In this document: in pieces, positions 1 through 8,854 of the stretch
Numbering within the stretch: position 1 is the stretch's first letter
How the letters are laid out: each line of letters opens with the position of its first letter
Assembly (NCBI RefSeq): GCF_014841215.1
Contig: NZ_JACYTR010000039.1
Coordinates: 1-44,119, forward strand
DNA from: Pseudomarimonas arenosa
GTDB lineage: Bacteria; Pseudomonadota; Gammaproteobacteria; Xanthomonadales; Xanthomonadaceae
Direction of reading: 5' to 3'
Length of the DNA stretch: 44,119 nucleotides
The notes under the pieces: model-generated
Database searches by the model: none
Told to the model about the DNA's origin: nothing
What the model saw: the letters and a program-made list of their open reading frames with translations, nothing else
Translations under genes and position numbers: made by a program

Positions 1-123
1 AGCTACGCGGGACTGCGTCCCGATCTCGCCCAAGTGGGCCCACCACTTGGGCTCGTCGCGCCTTGCACTCGACGCAAAGTCCTCGGTGATCATCCGCGCC
101 CCCTCATGAAATATCCGGGCTAG
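1..123 (-). repeat. Copy 1 of 123-bp dispersed repeat (left end)
   Basis: Reverse complement of nearly the same 123-bp sequence found at 20110-20232 and 43864-43986. It ends at 104-123 with the core CATGAAATATCCGGGCTAG, which also occurs (reverse orientation) at 6698-6719. Inside it, positions 29-51 form a hairpin of CCCAAGTG pairing with CACTTGGG. The sequence begins at the very first base of the window, so the repeat probably continues outside. No credible gene is present. Confidence 0.9.
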
Positions 124-165
124 AGGAATCCCCACATCCGCCACTCCGTGCCGCGAGAAGAGAAG

Positions 166-1686
166 CTAAGGTCGGCGCAAAAAGCGCTGCTCCTGGTAAT
201 GCAGGCCGATCAGCCTGCCGTCTGCATCACGTTCAAAGCGCAGCGCTTCGGGCGCTTGCAGGGCCAGTGCATGGGCCCCGAACAGATCCTGATCGGCCGC
301 TTCGAGCTGGCGTTGCAGGCTGCCTGCCTTGAGCTGCAGTTGGTTGTCCACAAGGCTGATCGCAATGCTAAGTGGCAGCTGATCGGCCTGATAGGTACCG
401 ACAAACTCGGCCAGTTGCTCCTGTGTGGGTGCCCACCGCCAGCCGTTCCATCGGTCATTCTGGCGTGCCTTGTTGTACTCGGCCTGACGAAGCTCGAGCA
501 GCTGGGCAATCCGCTCTGGGTAGATTTCTTGCCGGGTTTTCGCCCAGGCCGCTGCATCCTTATGTTCGATCAGGAACTGCAGATACATCACCACGGTGCG
601 ACTGGTCAGCCAGCCAGTGGCATTGTCAGAGTTGGAGAACACGCCAATGCCGACGCCGAGATCGGGCGAGAAGGCCATCATGGTACGGGCGCCGGTGTAG
701 CCGCCGCCGTGAATGTACAACCGGTGGCCCTCGAAATCGCAGACGTTCCAGCCAAATGCGTAGCCGTCGCAGGGCAGCTCATAGGCATTGCGGCTGCTGC
801 GTGGGTACTCAACCCCGGTCTGCGACGCCTGGCGCAACTCGGCGCCAAACTCGGAACCGCCGTGCTGCGCGCCCAGCTGCCATTGCAGCCAGCGCCCCAT
901 GTCGGCCGGTGAGGTCATCATGCCGCCGGCCGATTGCATCAGCGGATCGGGCTTGGGCGCAATCAACTCCCAACCCTTGGCTTCACCGAGCCAGCTGTGG
1001 TTGAAGGACAGCTCGGCGGCAGGAAAATCCGAAGTGCGTGCCGAGCTGCGATTCAGCTTCAGAGGCTTGAACACAGCTTCCTGCAGCCAATCCTGCCAGG
1101 GCTTTCCGGTTGCTTGATGCAGGATAGCTGCATAGATGTTGTAGCCCAGGTTGTCGTACAGAAAGCCTGGGTCTCGCTTCTTGGCAAGGTACTCAATCAA
1201 GTCCGGATATTGCCTATAGTCGAGTTCGGTGACGTAGGCCTCGAGATAGGTGATTTCATCGGCTTCAATCGGCAGCCGATGATTGAGCAGGTCGGCCAAG
1301 GTCCAGTCGGCCGGATCAAGCCCATCCGGCAGCTTGAGCTGCGGCCAGTGCTTATTGAGCGGCGTGTTAAGTGGCAACACCCCGCGGCGATCGAGCAGAT
1401 GGGCCAACAGCCCCATATAGGCCTTGGTTTGCGAGGCGATGTAGATCGGCGTATCGACGGTCAGCAGCGCCTTGGTTGCGCTGTTGCGCAGGCCCTGGGT
1501 GTGCTGCAGTACCACCTCATCAGCGGTGACCACGGTGACTGCATAGCCTGGGCCAAGATCGGGCAGGCCGGCCAGAAACTCTTGCAGCTGGCCGGCGGCT
1601 TGTTGCGGAGTAGCGGCGTCGACGGCGGGCGCACTCAGCGAGCTGCAAAGCAGGGCGCAGGCGAGATAGATCGATTTCAGGCGCAT
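166..1686 (-). CDS. Secreted serine hydrolase, beta-lactamase (class C)/D-Ala-D-Ala carboxypeptidase fold
   Basis: Predicted 506-aa exported serine hydrolase of the beta-lactamase/penicillin-binding-protein-like family. The ATG at 1686 is chosen over the upstream open frame (to 1833) because it begins a clean signal peptide (MRLKSIYLACALLCSSLSAP, then an A-x-A region), and the upstream extension overlaps the neighbouring gene. Motifs seen: SxxK at S85-K88 (SQTK, nucleophile and base), a Y177-D178-N179 triad in the place of the usual YxN, and H326-GGG in the place of the KTG/HxG motif. The last ~90 residues look like the small C-terminal beta domain (DUF3471-like) found on many such proteins. 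The substrate cannot be read; family members include esterases, peptidases and true beta-lactamases. It lies 98 bp downstream of an AraC-type regulator on the same strand, so co-transcription or local control is possible. Confidence 0.88.
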   Translation of the reverse strand: MRLKSIYLACALLCSSLSAPAVDAATPQQAAGQLQEFLAGLPDLGPGYAVTVVTADEVVLQHTQGLRNSATKALLTVDTPIYIASQTKAYMGLLAHLLDRRGVLPLNTPLNKHWPQLKLPDGLDPADWTLADLLNHRLPIEADEITYLEAYVTELDYRQYPDLIEYLAKKRDPGFLYDNLGYNIYAAILHQATGKPWQDWLQEAVFKPLKLNRSSARTSDFPAAELSFNHSWLGEAKGWELIAPKPDPLMQSAGGMMTSPADMGRWLQWQLGAQHGGSEFGAELRQASQTGVEYPRSSRNAYELPCDGYAFGWNVCDFEGHRLYIHGGGYTGARTMMAFSPDLGVGIGVFSNSDNATGWLTSRTVVMYLQFLIEHKDAAAWAKTRQEIYPERIAQLLELRQAEYNKARQNDRWNGWRWAPTQEQLAEFVGTYQADQLPLSIAISLVDNQLQLKAGSLQRQLEAADQDLFGAHALALQAPEALRFERDADGRLIGLHYQEQRFLRRP

Positions 1687-1784
1687 GGCGGTTCTCGATA
1701 AAGGCTGGCCGCCAATCTGCCTGATCTCCCGCTCAGCGGATTGAACGGATTTAGCCTCCGTCGCTGCCACCAGTGGCGTGCGGC

Positions 1785-2603
1785 TCAGCCAGCGGCCAGC
1801 AGCCGCACTAGCTGGCCCGGGGTAAGGCCGCACTCCTGCCGCGCGGCGCGGGTGAAGTGGGCCTGATCGGCAAAGCCCGCGTCCAGCGCCGTGTGCGCGA
1901 TCGGGCCGCCGGCCGACAGGCCGGGCAGGGCGCGGGAAAAACGCAGGCGGGCGCGGAACACCGACAACGGACAGCCGAAGTGGCGCTGGAAACTGCGCGA
2001 CAGATGCACCGGATGCACCGCTTCAGCGTGTGCCAGCTCGTTGAGACTGGCCTGCGGCGCGTCGAGCAGATGCTGTCGACAGCGCAGCAACAAGTTGGGT
2101 GGCGCGCATTGGGCAGGGCGATCGCCAAGCTCCAGCGCAGCCAGCAGGTCGACTAGCAGATTCTGACAATCGCCAGAATCGCCGCGTTCAAGCCGCCTGA
2201 GCAGGGCGCGGGCCAGCAGCAGACAGTCGGCATTGCCCTGACAGCGCCACTGCCAATCCAGCTGCGGCGCGAGCCGGGCCGACCACTCGCCCTCTGGGTC
2301 GAGATTGAGGCTGAGAATCAGCGCACCGCGCTCGCCGTACTCGTTGGCATGACGGAAGTCGGCCGGCTTGAAACCCACAGCCGGCAGTTCCACCTCGGAC
2401 TCGGCGCGCCGACCACGCTCGCGCAGGCCGCCGCCAAGCAGGATCGACAGCTGATGCTGGCGATGCGCGTGCGCCGCCATCCGCATCCGGCCCGGGTAGT
2501 AGCTCAACTGGATGCTCAGGCTGGGCGACTGAAACAAGCGCCGTGAGCGAGCCCGGTGCGCGTGGCCTTGTCGGTCTGGGCGATGGGTGGGGAGCGCTGT
2601 CAT
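1785..2603 (-). CDS. AraC-family transcriptional regulator
   Basis: Predicted 272-aa regulator. The N-terminal part (about residues 30-110) contains a His-rich cupin-like stretch (HAHRQHQLSILLGG) typical of AraC sensor domains. The C-terminal ~100 residues form the double helix-turn-helix: a first helix pair around SLNELAHAEAVHPVHLSRSF and a second around HTALDAGFADQAHFTRAARQ, followed by the usual G-x-T-P motif (GLTPGQLVR). The start at 2603 leaves a 93-bp gap to the divergent FAD monooxygenase at 2697, so a shared control region is likely. The serine hydrolase gene follows on the same strand. The inducer is unknown. Family assignment is firm; its targets are inferred from position only. Confidence 0.88.
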   Translation of the reverse strand: MTALPTHRPDRQGHAHRARSRRLFQSPSLSIQLSYYPGRMRMAAHAHRQHQLSILLGGGLRERGRRAESEVELPAVGFKPADFRHANEYGERGALILSLNLDPEGEWSARLAPQLDWQWRCQGNADCLLLARALLRRLERGDSGDCQNLLVDLLAALELGDRPAQCAPPNLLLRCRQHLLDAPQASLNELAHAEAVHPVHLSRSFQRHFGCPLSVFRARLRFSRALPGLSAGGPIAHTALDAGFADQAHFTRAARQECGLTPGQLVRLLAAG

Positions 2604-2696
2604 CTGGGCAGACTAATCATTGTGGCTGCCGCGGGCATCCCTCATCAGTCATGCCCGGCTACCATGTCGCATGGCAGAAGGGAGGCAGGCGCCGGC

Positions 2697-3950
2697 ATGA
2701 GCAAGCGACTTCGGGTGGCGGTAATCGGTTACGGCACCGGTGGTCAAAGCTCCGCCATCCTGCTGACCCGCGATGGCCATCAGGTCGAGGTGTTTGAGCG
2801 CGCACCTGAGCTCGGGCCAGCAGGAGCGGGATTCCTGCTGCAGCCAGTGGGCCAGATGGTGCTGGCCGAGCTGGGCCTGTTGCCGGCGGTGCTGCGGCAC
2901 GGGGCGCGGATCAACAGCCTGTACGGTGAAACCGCCGGCGGGCGCAAGGTGATGGACATGCGCTACGCCGAACTGGATCGGCGCCTGTTCGGCCTCGGTG
3001 TGCAGCGCGGTGCCCTTTTCGGCTTGCTCGACGCGGCCTGGTCCGAGGGCCGCCGGCTACATACAGATTGCACCATCGGTTCCATCGACGTTGAGCAAGG
3101 GGTGGTGGTCGATCAACACGGCAGGCGTCACAACGGTTTCGATCTGATCGTGGTCGCCGACGGCGCAGCATCCACCTTGCGCGAGCAGGTCAGCCCGGCC
3201 CGCCTTAACGCGCCGTACCCCTGGGGCGCCCTGTGGTGCCTGGTTGACGCGGCGGACTGGCCTTGGCCGGGCGATCTATGTCAGCGCTACATCCGCGCGC
3301 GACGGATGATCGGTATGCTGCCGGTCGGCACCCGGCCGGGTGATGACCGGGCCAAACTGAGCTTCTTCTGGAGTCTGCCGACCGCTGATATGGAGCGGAG
3401 CCTGCAAGAGCCGGCGGCCTGGAGGCGGCAGGTGGCCGAGGTCTGGCCGCAAGCCGCCCTGGCCCTGCATAACACACCGGTTCCGCAAGGCCTGGCCCAG
3501 GCGCGCTACCGCGATACCGTGCACCGCACCTGGTTTCGCGGACGGGCCGTCCTACTCGGCGACGCTGCTCACTCGATGAGCCCGCAGCTGGGCCAAGGAG
3601 TGAACATGGCCCTGCTCGATGCCCTGGCCCTGCGCGATGCGCTGCGGACCGAATCCAATCTGGCTCCCGCCCTGCAGCGCTACCAGGCAGAACGTCGCGC
3701 CCATCTCGGCATCTACCACTTCTGGAGCCGCTGGCTCACCCCGCTGTTTCAGTCCGAACACGACATTTGGGCGGGCCTGCGCGACCTGGTATTCCACCCG
3801 ATGTCGCGCCTGCCGATTGCCCGTGGTCAGATGCTGCGCGTGCTGAGCGGCACCCGCAGCGGTTGGCTCGGGCAGCTGCGCTTGTCCGAGCGGTTTCTGG
3901 CGCAACTCGAACACCAGGCTGCGCCGGCGATCGCTGAGCCTGGCGCTTGA
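2697..3950 (+). CDS. FAD-dependent monooxygenase (PHBH/UbiH-like group)
   Basis: Predicted 417-aa flavoprotein aromatic hydroxylase. The ATG at 2697 is preceded by a good ribosome site (GGGAGGC, about 9 bases upstream) and starts directly at the FAD-binding strand, so the longer open frame from 2556 is rejected. Domains: Rossmann FAD-binding motif near residue 10 (VIGYGTGGQSSAILL, a variant of GxGxxG), a glutamate (E33 region, VEVFERAPE) that would bind ribose, a central VVADGAASTLR segment matching the DG motif, and the second FAD motif LLGDAAHSMSPQLGQG around residues 284-299. These are diagnostic for group A flavin monooxygenases, which hydroxylate aromatic or related substrates using NAD(P)H and O2. 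The substrate cannot be assigned. It is divergent from the AraC-type gene, which could regulate it. Confidence 0.88.
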   Translation: MSKRLRVAVIGYGTGGQSSAILLTRDGHQVEVFERAPELGPAGAGFLLQPVGQMVLAELGLLPAVLRHGARINSLYGETAGGRKVMDMRYAELDRRLFGLGVQRGALFGLLDAAWSEGRRLHTDCTIGSIDVEQGVVVDQHGRRHNGFDLIVVADGAASTLREQVSPARLNAPYPWGALWCLVDAADWPWPGDLCQRYIRARRMIGMLPVGTRPGDDRAKLSFFWSLPTADMERSLQEPAAWRRQVAEVWPQAALALHNTPVPQGLAQARYRDTVHRTWFRGRAVLLGDAAHSMSPQLGQGVNMALLDALALRDALRTESNLAPALQRYQAERRAHLGIYHFWSRWLTPLFQSEHDIWAGLRDLVFHPMSRLPIARGQMLRVLSGTRSGWLGQLRLSERFLAQLEHQAAPAIAEPGA

Positions 3951-4204
3951 TCGCGCCGGCCTGGGTTGCTGAAGCGAGGTTGCTGCGTCCGAGGTGCACC
4001 CTACACACCTCGTTTGGCCTATCCAGAATACGGTGGGCCGTTGGCCCGCCAATTCAGGCCAAGTCGGCAACATGAACCGCAAAACCGTCGACTGGCTCAC
4101 AAAACCAAGCCCTGGTTGCGTAGCATTCAGCAAAGCGATCTGCCATGCTCGTCGGCTTTCACAGATCGGTCACGTCAGAGTGGCCGCCGCCAAGACGAGT
4201 CCTC

Positions 4205-6598
4205 ATGATCTCAGCCACGTTTGCCCGTTCTGCCCTGTTCCTCGGTTTGATCTCTGGCGCTTCGGCCGCCCTGGCCGATCAGCCATCGCTGGTAGTGCGC
4301 GCCGAGTTCAGCGACCTCGCCACCGCGCGCCGTCTGGCGGCCGAGTTCGGTCACGCCCGATTGGACGTCGGCAAGGGCGTCTTGCAGGTGGAAACCGATG
4401 CTAAGGGCATGCAGCGCCTGCGCCAGGCCGGTCTGAAGGTCAGCGTCGACCGCGGCGAGACCGCTCGTCTGCTGCAGGGCATCGATCTGCTGGCGAAACT
4501 TGGAGACAAGTCGATCAGTGGATTCAGCTGTTATCGCACGGTGGAAGAAACCTTTGACAGCGTGGCTACCCTGGCCGCACAGCATCCGACCTTGTTGCAA
4601 GTCAGTGATATCGGTGAAACCTGGCGTGAATCGACCAGCGGCAATGGCTATCCGATCAAACTGATCAAGCTCAGCAACTCTGCCGTGGCCGGCCCGAAAC
4701 CCAAGCTGATGCTGGTGACCTCGATCCATGCCCGCGAATACACCCCGGCCGAGCTTGGCACGCGTTTTATCGAACGTCTGCTGGCCGGCTATGGCCAGGA
4801 TGCCGATGCCACCTGGCTGATCGACCATCACGAGATCCACGCCGTGCTGCAGGCCAATCCGGACGGGCGCAAGAACGCCGAGCTGGGTCAGATGTGGCGT
4901 AAGAACGTCAACACCACCCAGTGTTCCGGCAGCGGCGCCGGGGTCGATCTTAACCGCAACTTCCCCTTTGAGTGGGGCATGCACAACGGCTCCAGTCCCT
5001 CGGCCTGCGCGGAAACCTATCGCGGACCGACGCCGGGCTCTGAACCCGAGACCCAGGCGATCGTCGATCATGTACGCGCCGAGTTTGCCGATCAGCGTGG
5101 CGATTCACCCACCGATGCGGCGCCGGACGATGCCAGCGGCCTGTTCCTCGACATTCACAGCTATTCCGAGCTGGTGCTGTGGCCTTGGGGCTACACCGAC
5201 ACGGTGGCACCGAATGGACCGGCGCTGGCCACGCTCGGCCGGCGCTTTGCCTGGTTCAATGGCTATACGCCGGAGCAGTCGGTTGGCCTGTACCCCACCG
5301 ATGGCACCACTGATGACTTCGCCTACGGCGAACTCGGCCTGGCGTCCTATACGTTTGAGCTTGGCACCGCCTTCTTCGAGGCCTGCGGCAGCTTTGAGCA
5401 AAACACCCTGGAGCCGAATCTGGCCGCGTTGCTCTACGCCGCCAAGATCAGCCGCGCGCCGTATCAGCTGCCGGCCGGACCGGATGTGCTGAATGTCGCC
5501 GCCGGCCAGGATCTGCTGTTGGCCGACCAGGCTGTCAGCGTGTCGGCCAGCATCGATGACAGCCGCTTCAATCAGCAGCTCACCAGCCACTCCGGCCCAG
5601 TCGCCAGCGTGCACACGATCACCGGCGCCGATCTCTACCTCGGCACTGCGCCCTGGCAAGACGGTGCCGTGGCCCTGCCGATGAGCGCCGGCGACGGCAG
5701 CTTCGACAGCGCGCAGGAGCAGGTGCAATTGACCCTCGCCGATGGCCTGCCCGCCGGCAAGCACATCGCCTATGTCCAGGGCCGCGATGCCAGTGGTGCC
5801 GTCGGCCCGGTGTCCGCCACCTTTATCGAGGTGATCGACCCCAGCGAGGCGGTCACCTTGCAGGGCAGCGTGCGGCAGATCGGTAGCGGCACGCCGCTGC
5901 AGGCCACGATTCGGGCCAACCAGTTCGAAACCAGCAGTTCCACCGATGGCAGCTTCCAGCGCGTTCTGCCGGCCGGCGAGTATGAGTTGCAAGTGCGAGC
6001 GACCGGGCACGAGGCACTGCTGCTCAGCGGCCAGCAGTTCAACGCCGGCAGCCTGATATCGCGCACCTTCGAGCTTTACCGGCTGTGCCCACTGTTCGAA
6101 GATGCCGCCGACAGCGCGGTGGCGACCGAGTTCAGTGTGCAGGCGCCCTGGACCCTGCGCACCGGCATGGGCAATGGCGGCGGCGAGGCCTGGTTACCCA
6201 CCACAGGTAGCAGCTATCAGAACAGTCTGAATGTGTCACTGACCAGCGCCAGCATCGATTTCAGCGGCTACGAGTCACCACTGTTGAGTTTCGACTCACG
6301 CTGCGATACCGAAGCTGGCTACGACTTCGGTCAGGTCGAAATCAGTCTGAGCGGCGGCGCCTGGTCTGAAGTGTACCGCTGCGATGGCGATCCGCAGTGG
6401 CGCCGCATTGAGCTGCCCCTGCCGCAGCTGGCTGGGCAGGCCGATGCCCGACTGCGCTTTCGCTTCAGCAGCGACACTTCGGTCACTCGACAGGGCTGGG
6501 CGCTGGACAATATCCGACTGGAAACCGCCGGCCCGGCCTGCCGAGCCCAACAGGGCACCACGCCGCCGAACGAGGTGTTCATTAACGGCTTCGAGTAG
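4205..6598 (+). CDS. Secreted M14 zinc carboxypeptidase with C-terminal beta domains
   Basis: Predicted 797-aa exported metallopeptidase. ATG 4205 begins a signal peptide (residues ~1-24, ending ASAALA). The M14 catalytic set is complete: H175-x-x-E178 (HAREY) and H318 (LDIHSYSE) as zinc ligands, R222 (NPDGRK), N250-R251 (DLNRNF) for substrate carboxylate binding, and E385 (YTFELGT) as general base. After residue ~420 come beta-rich segments: an Ig-like stretch, a carboxypeptidase-regulatory-like domain (about 560-620), and a MAM/jelly-roll-like domain (about 630-780) ending near WALDNIRLE. The protein terminates in EVFINGFE, the C-terminal motif shared with other secreted proteins in this window. 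An N-terminal ~100-residue segment before the peptidase domain may be an inhibitory propeptide. It probably degrades extracellular peptides. Confidence 0.93.
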   Translation: MISATFARSALFLGLISGASAALADQPSLVVRAEFSDLATARRLAAEFGHARLDVGKGVLQVETDAKGMQRLRQAGLKVSVDRGETARLLQGIDLLAKLGDKSISGFSCYRTVEETFDSVATLAAQHPTLLQVSDIGETWRESTSGNGYPIKLIKLSNSAVAGPKPKLMLVTSIHAREYTPAELGTRFIERLLAGYGQDADATWLIDHHEIHAVLQANPDGRKNAELGQMWRKNVNTTQCSGSGAGVDLNRNFPFEWGMHNGSSPSACAETYRGPTPGSEPETQAIVDHVRAEFADQRGDSPTDAAPDDASGLFLDIHSYSELVLWPWGYTDTVAPNGPALATLGRRFAWFNGYTPEQSVGLYPTDGTTDDFAYGELGLASYTFELGTAFFEACGSFEQNTLEPNLAALLYAAKISRAPYQLPAGPDVLNVAAGQDLLLADQAVSVSASIDDSRFNQQLTSHSGPVASVHTITGADLYLGTAPWQDGAVALPMSAGDGSFDSAQEQVQLTLADGLPAGKHIAYVQGRDASGAVGPVSATFIEVIDPSEAVTLQGSVRQIGSGTPLQATIRANQFETSSSTDGSFQRVLPAGEYELQVRATGHEALLLSGQQFNAGSLISRTFELYRLCPLFEDAADSAVATEFSVQAPWTLRTGMGNGGGEAWLPTTGSSYQNSLNVSLTSASIDFSGYESPLLSFDSRCDTEAGYDFGQVEISLSGGAWSEVYRCDGDPQWRRIELPLPQLAGQADARLRFRFSSDTSVTRQGWALDNIRLETAGPACRAQQGTTPPNEVFINGFE

Positions 6599-6680
6599 GG
6601 AGTTCGCGGTTCCCTCGTTGGGCTACGCGAGTTTGCCATCGGGTCGAGGCACGCCGTAGGCATCGGCTTGCGACGGAGCG

Positions 6681-6696
6681 GCGGGCCAGGGCCCGC
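6681..6696. terminator. GC-rich hairpin downstream of the M14 gene
   Basis: Perfect 7-bp stem GCGGGCC/GGCCCGC with a 2-base loop, about 80 bp after the M14 stop codon. No strong T tract follows, so it is either a weak terminator or simply part of the adjoining repeat. Confidence 0.4.
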
Positions 6697-6697
6697 T

Positions 6698-6944
6698 CTA
6701 GCCCGGATATTTCATGAGGTCGCGCCGAAAGATCCGGCGATTCCAAGCGGGGCGAGAGTTTCGACCGATGGTGTTGAGATAACAGAGTGTTGGTGATCTT
6801 TCGGCGCTGGCACGGCCCTCATTCGGCCGCTGCGCAAGTGTTTGATTTCCGGCTTGCCGTGAGCCTGCCGAACGGCGGTCCCTGAGCTTGTCGAAGGGTT
6901 GCGCTGAAAACCTCCAGGATGGAGGTATTTCAGCAGCCTTGTAG
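6698..6944 (-). repeat. MITE-like repeat, copy A
   Basis: Non-coding repeat of about 247 bp. Read on the minus strand it starts with a TACAAGGCTGCTGAAATACC-type end (near 6944), includes CCTCCA...GGAGGTTTTCAGCG and the REP core CCCTTCGACAAGCTCAGGG, and ends at 6698 with the CATGAAATATCCGGGCTAG core of the 123-bp repeat. The first half matches copy B at 10006-10244. The segment 6745-6835 also recurs at 20503-20593, inverted. No transposase is encoded. Confidence 0.75.
6745..6835 (+). repeat. 91-bp block shared with 20503-20593 (inverted)
   Basis: The 91 bases match the reverse complement of 20503-20593 with only two differences seen by eye (in the TGTTGGTGATC versus TGTTCGCGATC segment). One copy lies inside MITE-like copy A; the other abuts the isocitrate lyase remnant. 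Confidence 0.85.
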
Positions 6945-7009
6945 TGTGCAATGCCGGCAGGCATGGAATGCTTGCAGTTCGAGTTCACGGCCCGGCAGCG
7001 CGCTTCGCC

Positions 7010-7080
7010 CAGGCTGGCTTCGACAGGCTCAGCCAGCGCAATCAGGCGCATTCCCTGAAGCCTGTCGAAGGGCGGTCGCT
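7010..7080. repeat. REP-like palindromes (CTTCGACAGGCTCAG type)
   Basis: Two opposed copies of the short palindromic unit (GGCTTCGACAGGCTCAGCC near 7017-7035 and CCTGAAGCCTGTCGAAGGG near 7054-7072), variants of the core in the MITE-like repeats. They lie at the 3' side of the vWA lipoprotein gene, which ends at 7133 on the minus strand, and could act as mRNA-stabilising or terminator-like structures. Confidence 0.65.
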
Positions 7081-7132
7081 GCTGCACAGGGTGGGCGTTT
7101 CGCCCACCGCATAGCCTCTCGCTCGTCGCCGC

Positions 7133-8854
7133 TCAGCGTGCGACGGTCTTGTTTTCCGCCAAAGCTGCACTGAGTTCCATCAACTCGATCAGCTCAGTGC
7201 GCTCCTGTGCATCCTTGGCCTGCGGATGGGTCTGCACCCAGCTACCCAGTTCGCTATAACTGGTGGTGGCCAGAGCTTCGCTGCCATGCAGCTTTTCGGC
7301 GAAGCCAGCCACCGCAGCAGCAAAGCGCAGGCGTGGGCCGGGCACCGGCAGCACATCACGCGCCAGCAGGCGGTGTTCGATCAGGCGGCTCTGATCACGT
7401 CGTTGCGCCTGTTCTTCGGCTGGCTTGTAGCGCAGCCGCAGGGTGGCGAGCAGGGCCTCAGCCTGACGCACATCCGCCAATTCCAGCTCGTACAAGGCAG
7501 TGACGTCGTGGCCGGCGCCGATTTCGCCGGCATCGATCTGGTCGTTGGCGAAATCCTCGCGGCGCAGCATGCGGTTCTCGTAGCCGAGCAGGCGATACTT
7601 TGGCACCAGAACCGGGTTGAACTCGAGCTGGATCTTGACGTCGCGGGCAATCGTCAGCAGTGTGCCGCCCATCTCACGCACCAGCACCTTGCGCGCTTCC
7701 AGCTGATCATCGATGAAAGCGTGATTGCCATCGCCGATATCGGCCAGTTGCTCCGACATCTCGTCGTTATAGGCATAGCCGCCGAATCCGAGTGTGGTGA
7801 GGGCAGTGCCGCTGGCGCGTTGCTGTTCGACCAGTTTCTTCAGGGCATCGACCGAGGTGGTGCCGACATTGAAATCGCCATCGGTGGCCAGGATGACCCG
7901 ATTGATGCCGCCGGCGATGCGCGATTCCTTGGCCACCTTGTAGGCCAGCTCGATACCGGCACCACCATTGGTCGAGCCGCCGGCTTCGAGCTTGTCCAGA
8001 GCGGCCAGAATGGCTCGCTGCTGATCGCCGGCGGTACTGGGCAAGACCAGGCCGGCGCTGCCGGCATAGGTAACGATGGCGACCCGGTCCTGCGCCCGCA
8101 AGCGTTCGACCAGGCTGGCAAAGCCCTGCTTGAGCAGGGGTAGCTTGTCGGCTGATTGCATCGAGCCGGAAGTATCGATCAGAAACACTAAATTGGCCGG
8201 CGGCAGGTCACGCTGATCGACCTCATAACCTTGAATTCCGACCTGAAGCAGAAAGCGCTGCGGATTCCATGGTGCCGGAGCGATCTCGGTGTAGACGGCG
8301 AACGGCGTGTCGGCCTTGGCCGGGCGCGGATAATCATGATCGAAATAGTTGATGAACTCCTCGGTGCGCACCAGGTGTGGCGAAGGCAGCCGGCCATCGG
8401 TCAGGTACTTGCGGGCCAGGGTATAACTACCGGTATCGACGTCGATCGAGAAGGTCGACACCGACGATTGCTGGGTGATCTGCCAGCTATTGCGAATCAC
8501 TGGCGTGGGCGCGGCCGGTTCGGCATGGTCGGACGGCGGAGGAGGCGGTGCTGGTGGCGACAGCGGAATCGGCATTCGTGTCGGGTCGGAGAGCGCGATC
8601 GGTGCCGGCTCGGCAGGCCGTGGTGGTGGCGCCTGCAAGTACGCCACCGATTCGCTTTCGCCTGCGCTCCCCTGCGAGCGCACGCGACTGCCGGTCACCT
8701 CGATCCTGTCGATCGGCGCGTTGCTGTCCTGATTGGCCGGGTAGTACTTCTCCTCGCTGGCTTCGGCCACCGCGACCTCTTGCTTTGCGCTCTTCGCACA
8801 GCCCACCGCCAGAATGACGGAACAGGCCAACACTCCCCATCGCTTCCCACGCAT
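7133..8854 (-). CDS. vWA-domain lipoprotein (YfbK-like, DUF3520)
   Basis: Predicted 573-aa envelope lipoprotein. The N-terminus has a signal sequence with a lipobox-like LAVGC (C19). Residues ~50-59 read RIEVTGSRVR, the motif usually seen near the N-terminus of TonB-dependent receptors. A Pro-rich linker (about 75-110) follows, then the vWA N-terminal domain (FSIDVDTGSYTLARKYL), and the vWA domain with a MIDAS DxSxS (LIDTSGSM) and the later ATDGDFNVG strand. A C-terminal DUF3520-like region carries the rest. An AAGGAGAG ribosome site sits 5 bases before the ATG. The order matches YfbK-type proteins found widely in Proteobacteria, whose role is not well defined. It is divergent from the Ax21-like gene across 590 bp. 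Confidence 0.9.
   Translation of the reverse strand: MRGKRWGVLACSVILAVGCAKSAKQEVAVAEASEEKYYPANQDSNAPIDRIEVTGSRVRSQGSAGESESVAYLQAPPPRPAEPAPIALSDPTRMPIPLSPPAPPPPPSDHAEPAAPTPVIRNSWQITQQSSVSTFSIDVDTGSYTLARKYLTDGRLPSPHLVRTEEFINYFDHDYPRPAKADTPFAVYTEIAPAPWNPQRFLLQVGIQGYEVDQRDLPPANLVFLIDTSGSMQSADKLPLLKQGFASLVERLRAQDRVAIVTYAGSAGLVLPSTAGDQQRAILAALDKLEAGGSTNGGAGIELAYKVAKESRIAGGINRVILATDGDFNVGTTSVDALKKLVEQQRASGTALTTLGFGGYAYNDEMSEQLADIGDGNHAFIDDQLEARKVLVREMGGTLLTIARDVKIQLEFNPVLVPKYRLLGYENRMLRREDFANDQIDAGEIGAGHDVTALYELELADVRQAEALLATLRLRYKPAEEQAQRRDQSRLIEHRLLARDVLPVPGPRLRFAAAVAGFAEKLHGSEALATTSYSELGSWVQTHPQAKDAQERTELIELMELSAALAENKTVAR

Noticed and set aside
5105-6010. 301-codon antisense open frame
   Set aside because: Shadow of the M14 peptidase gene; no ribosome site or family.
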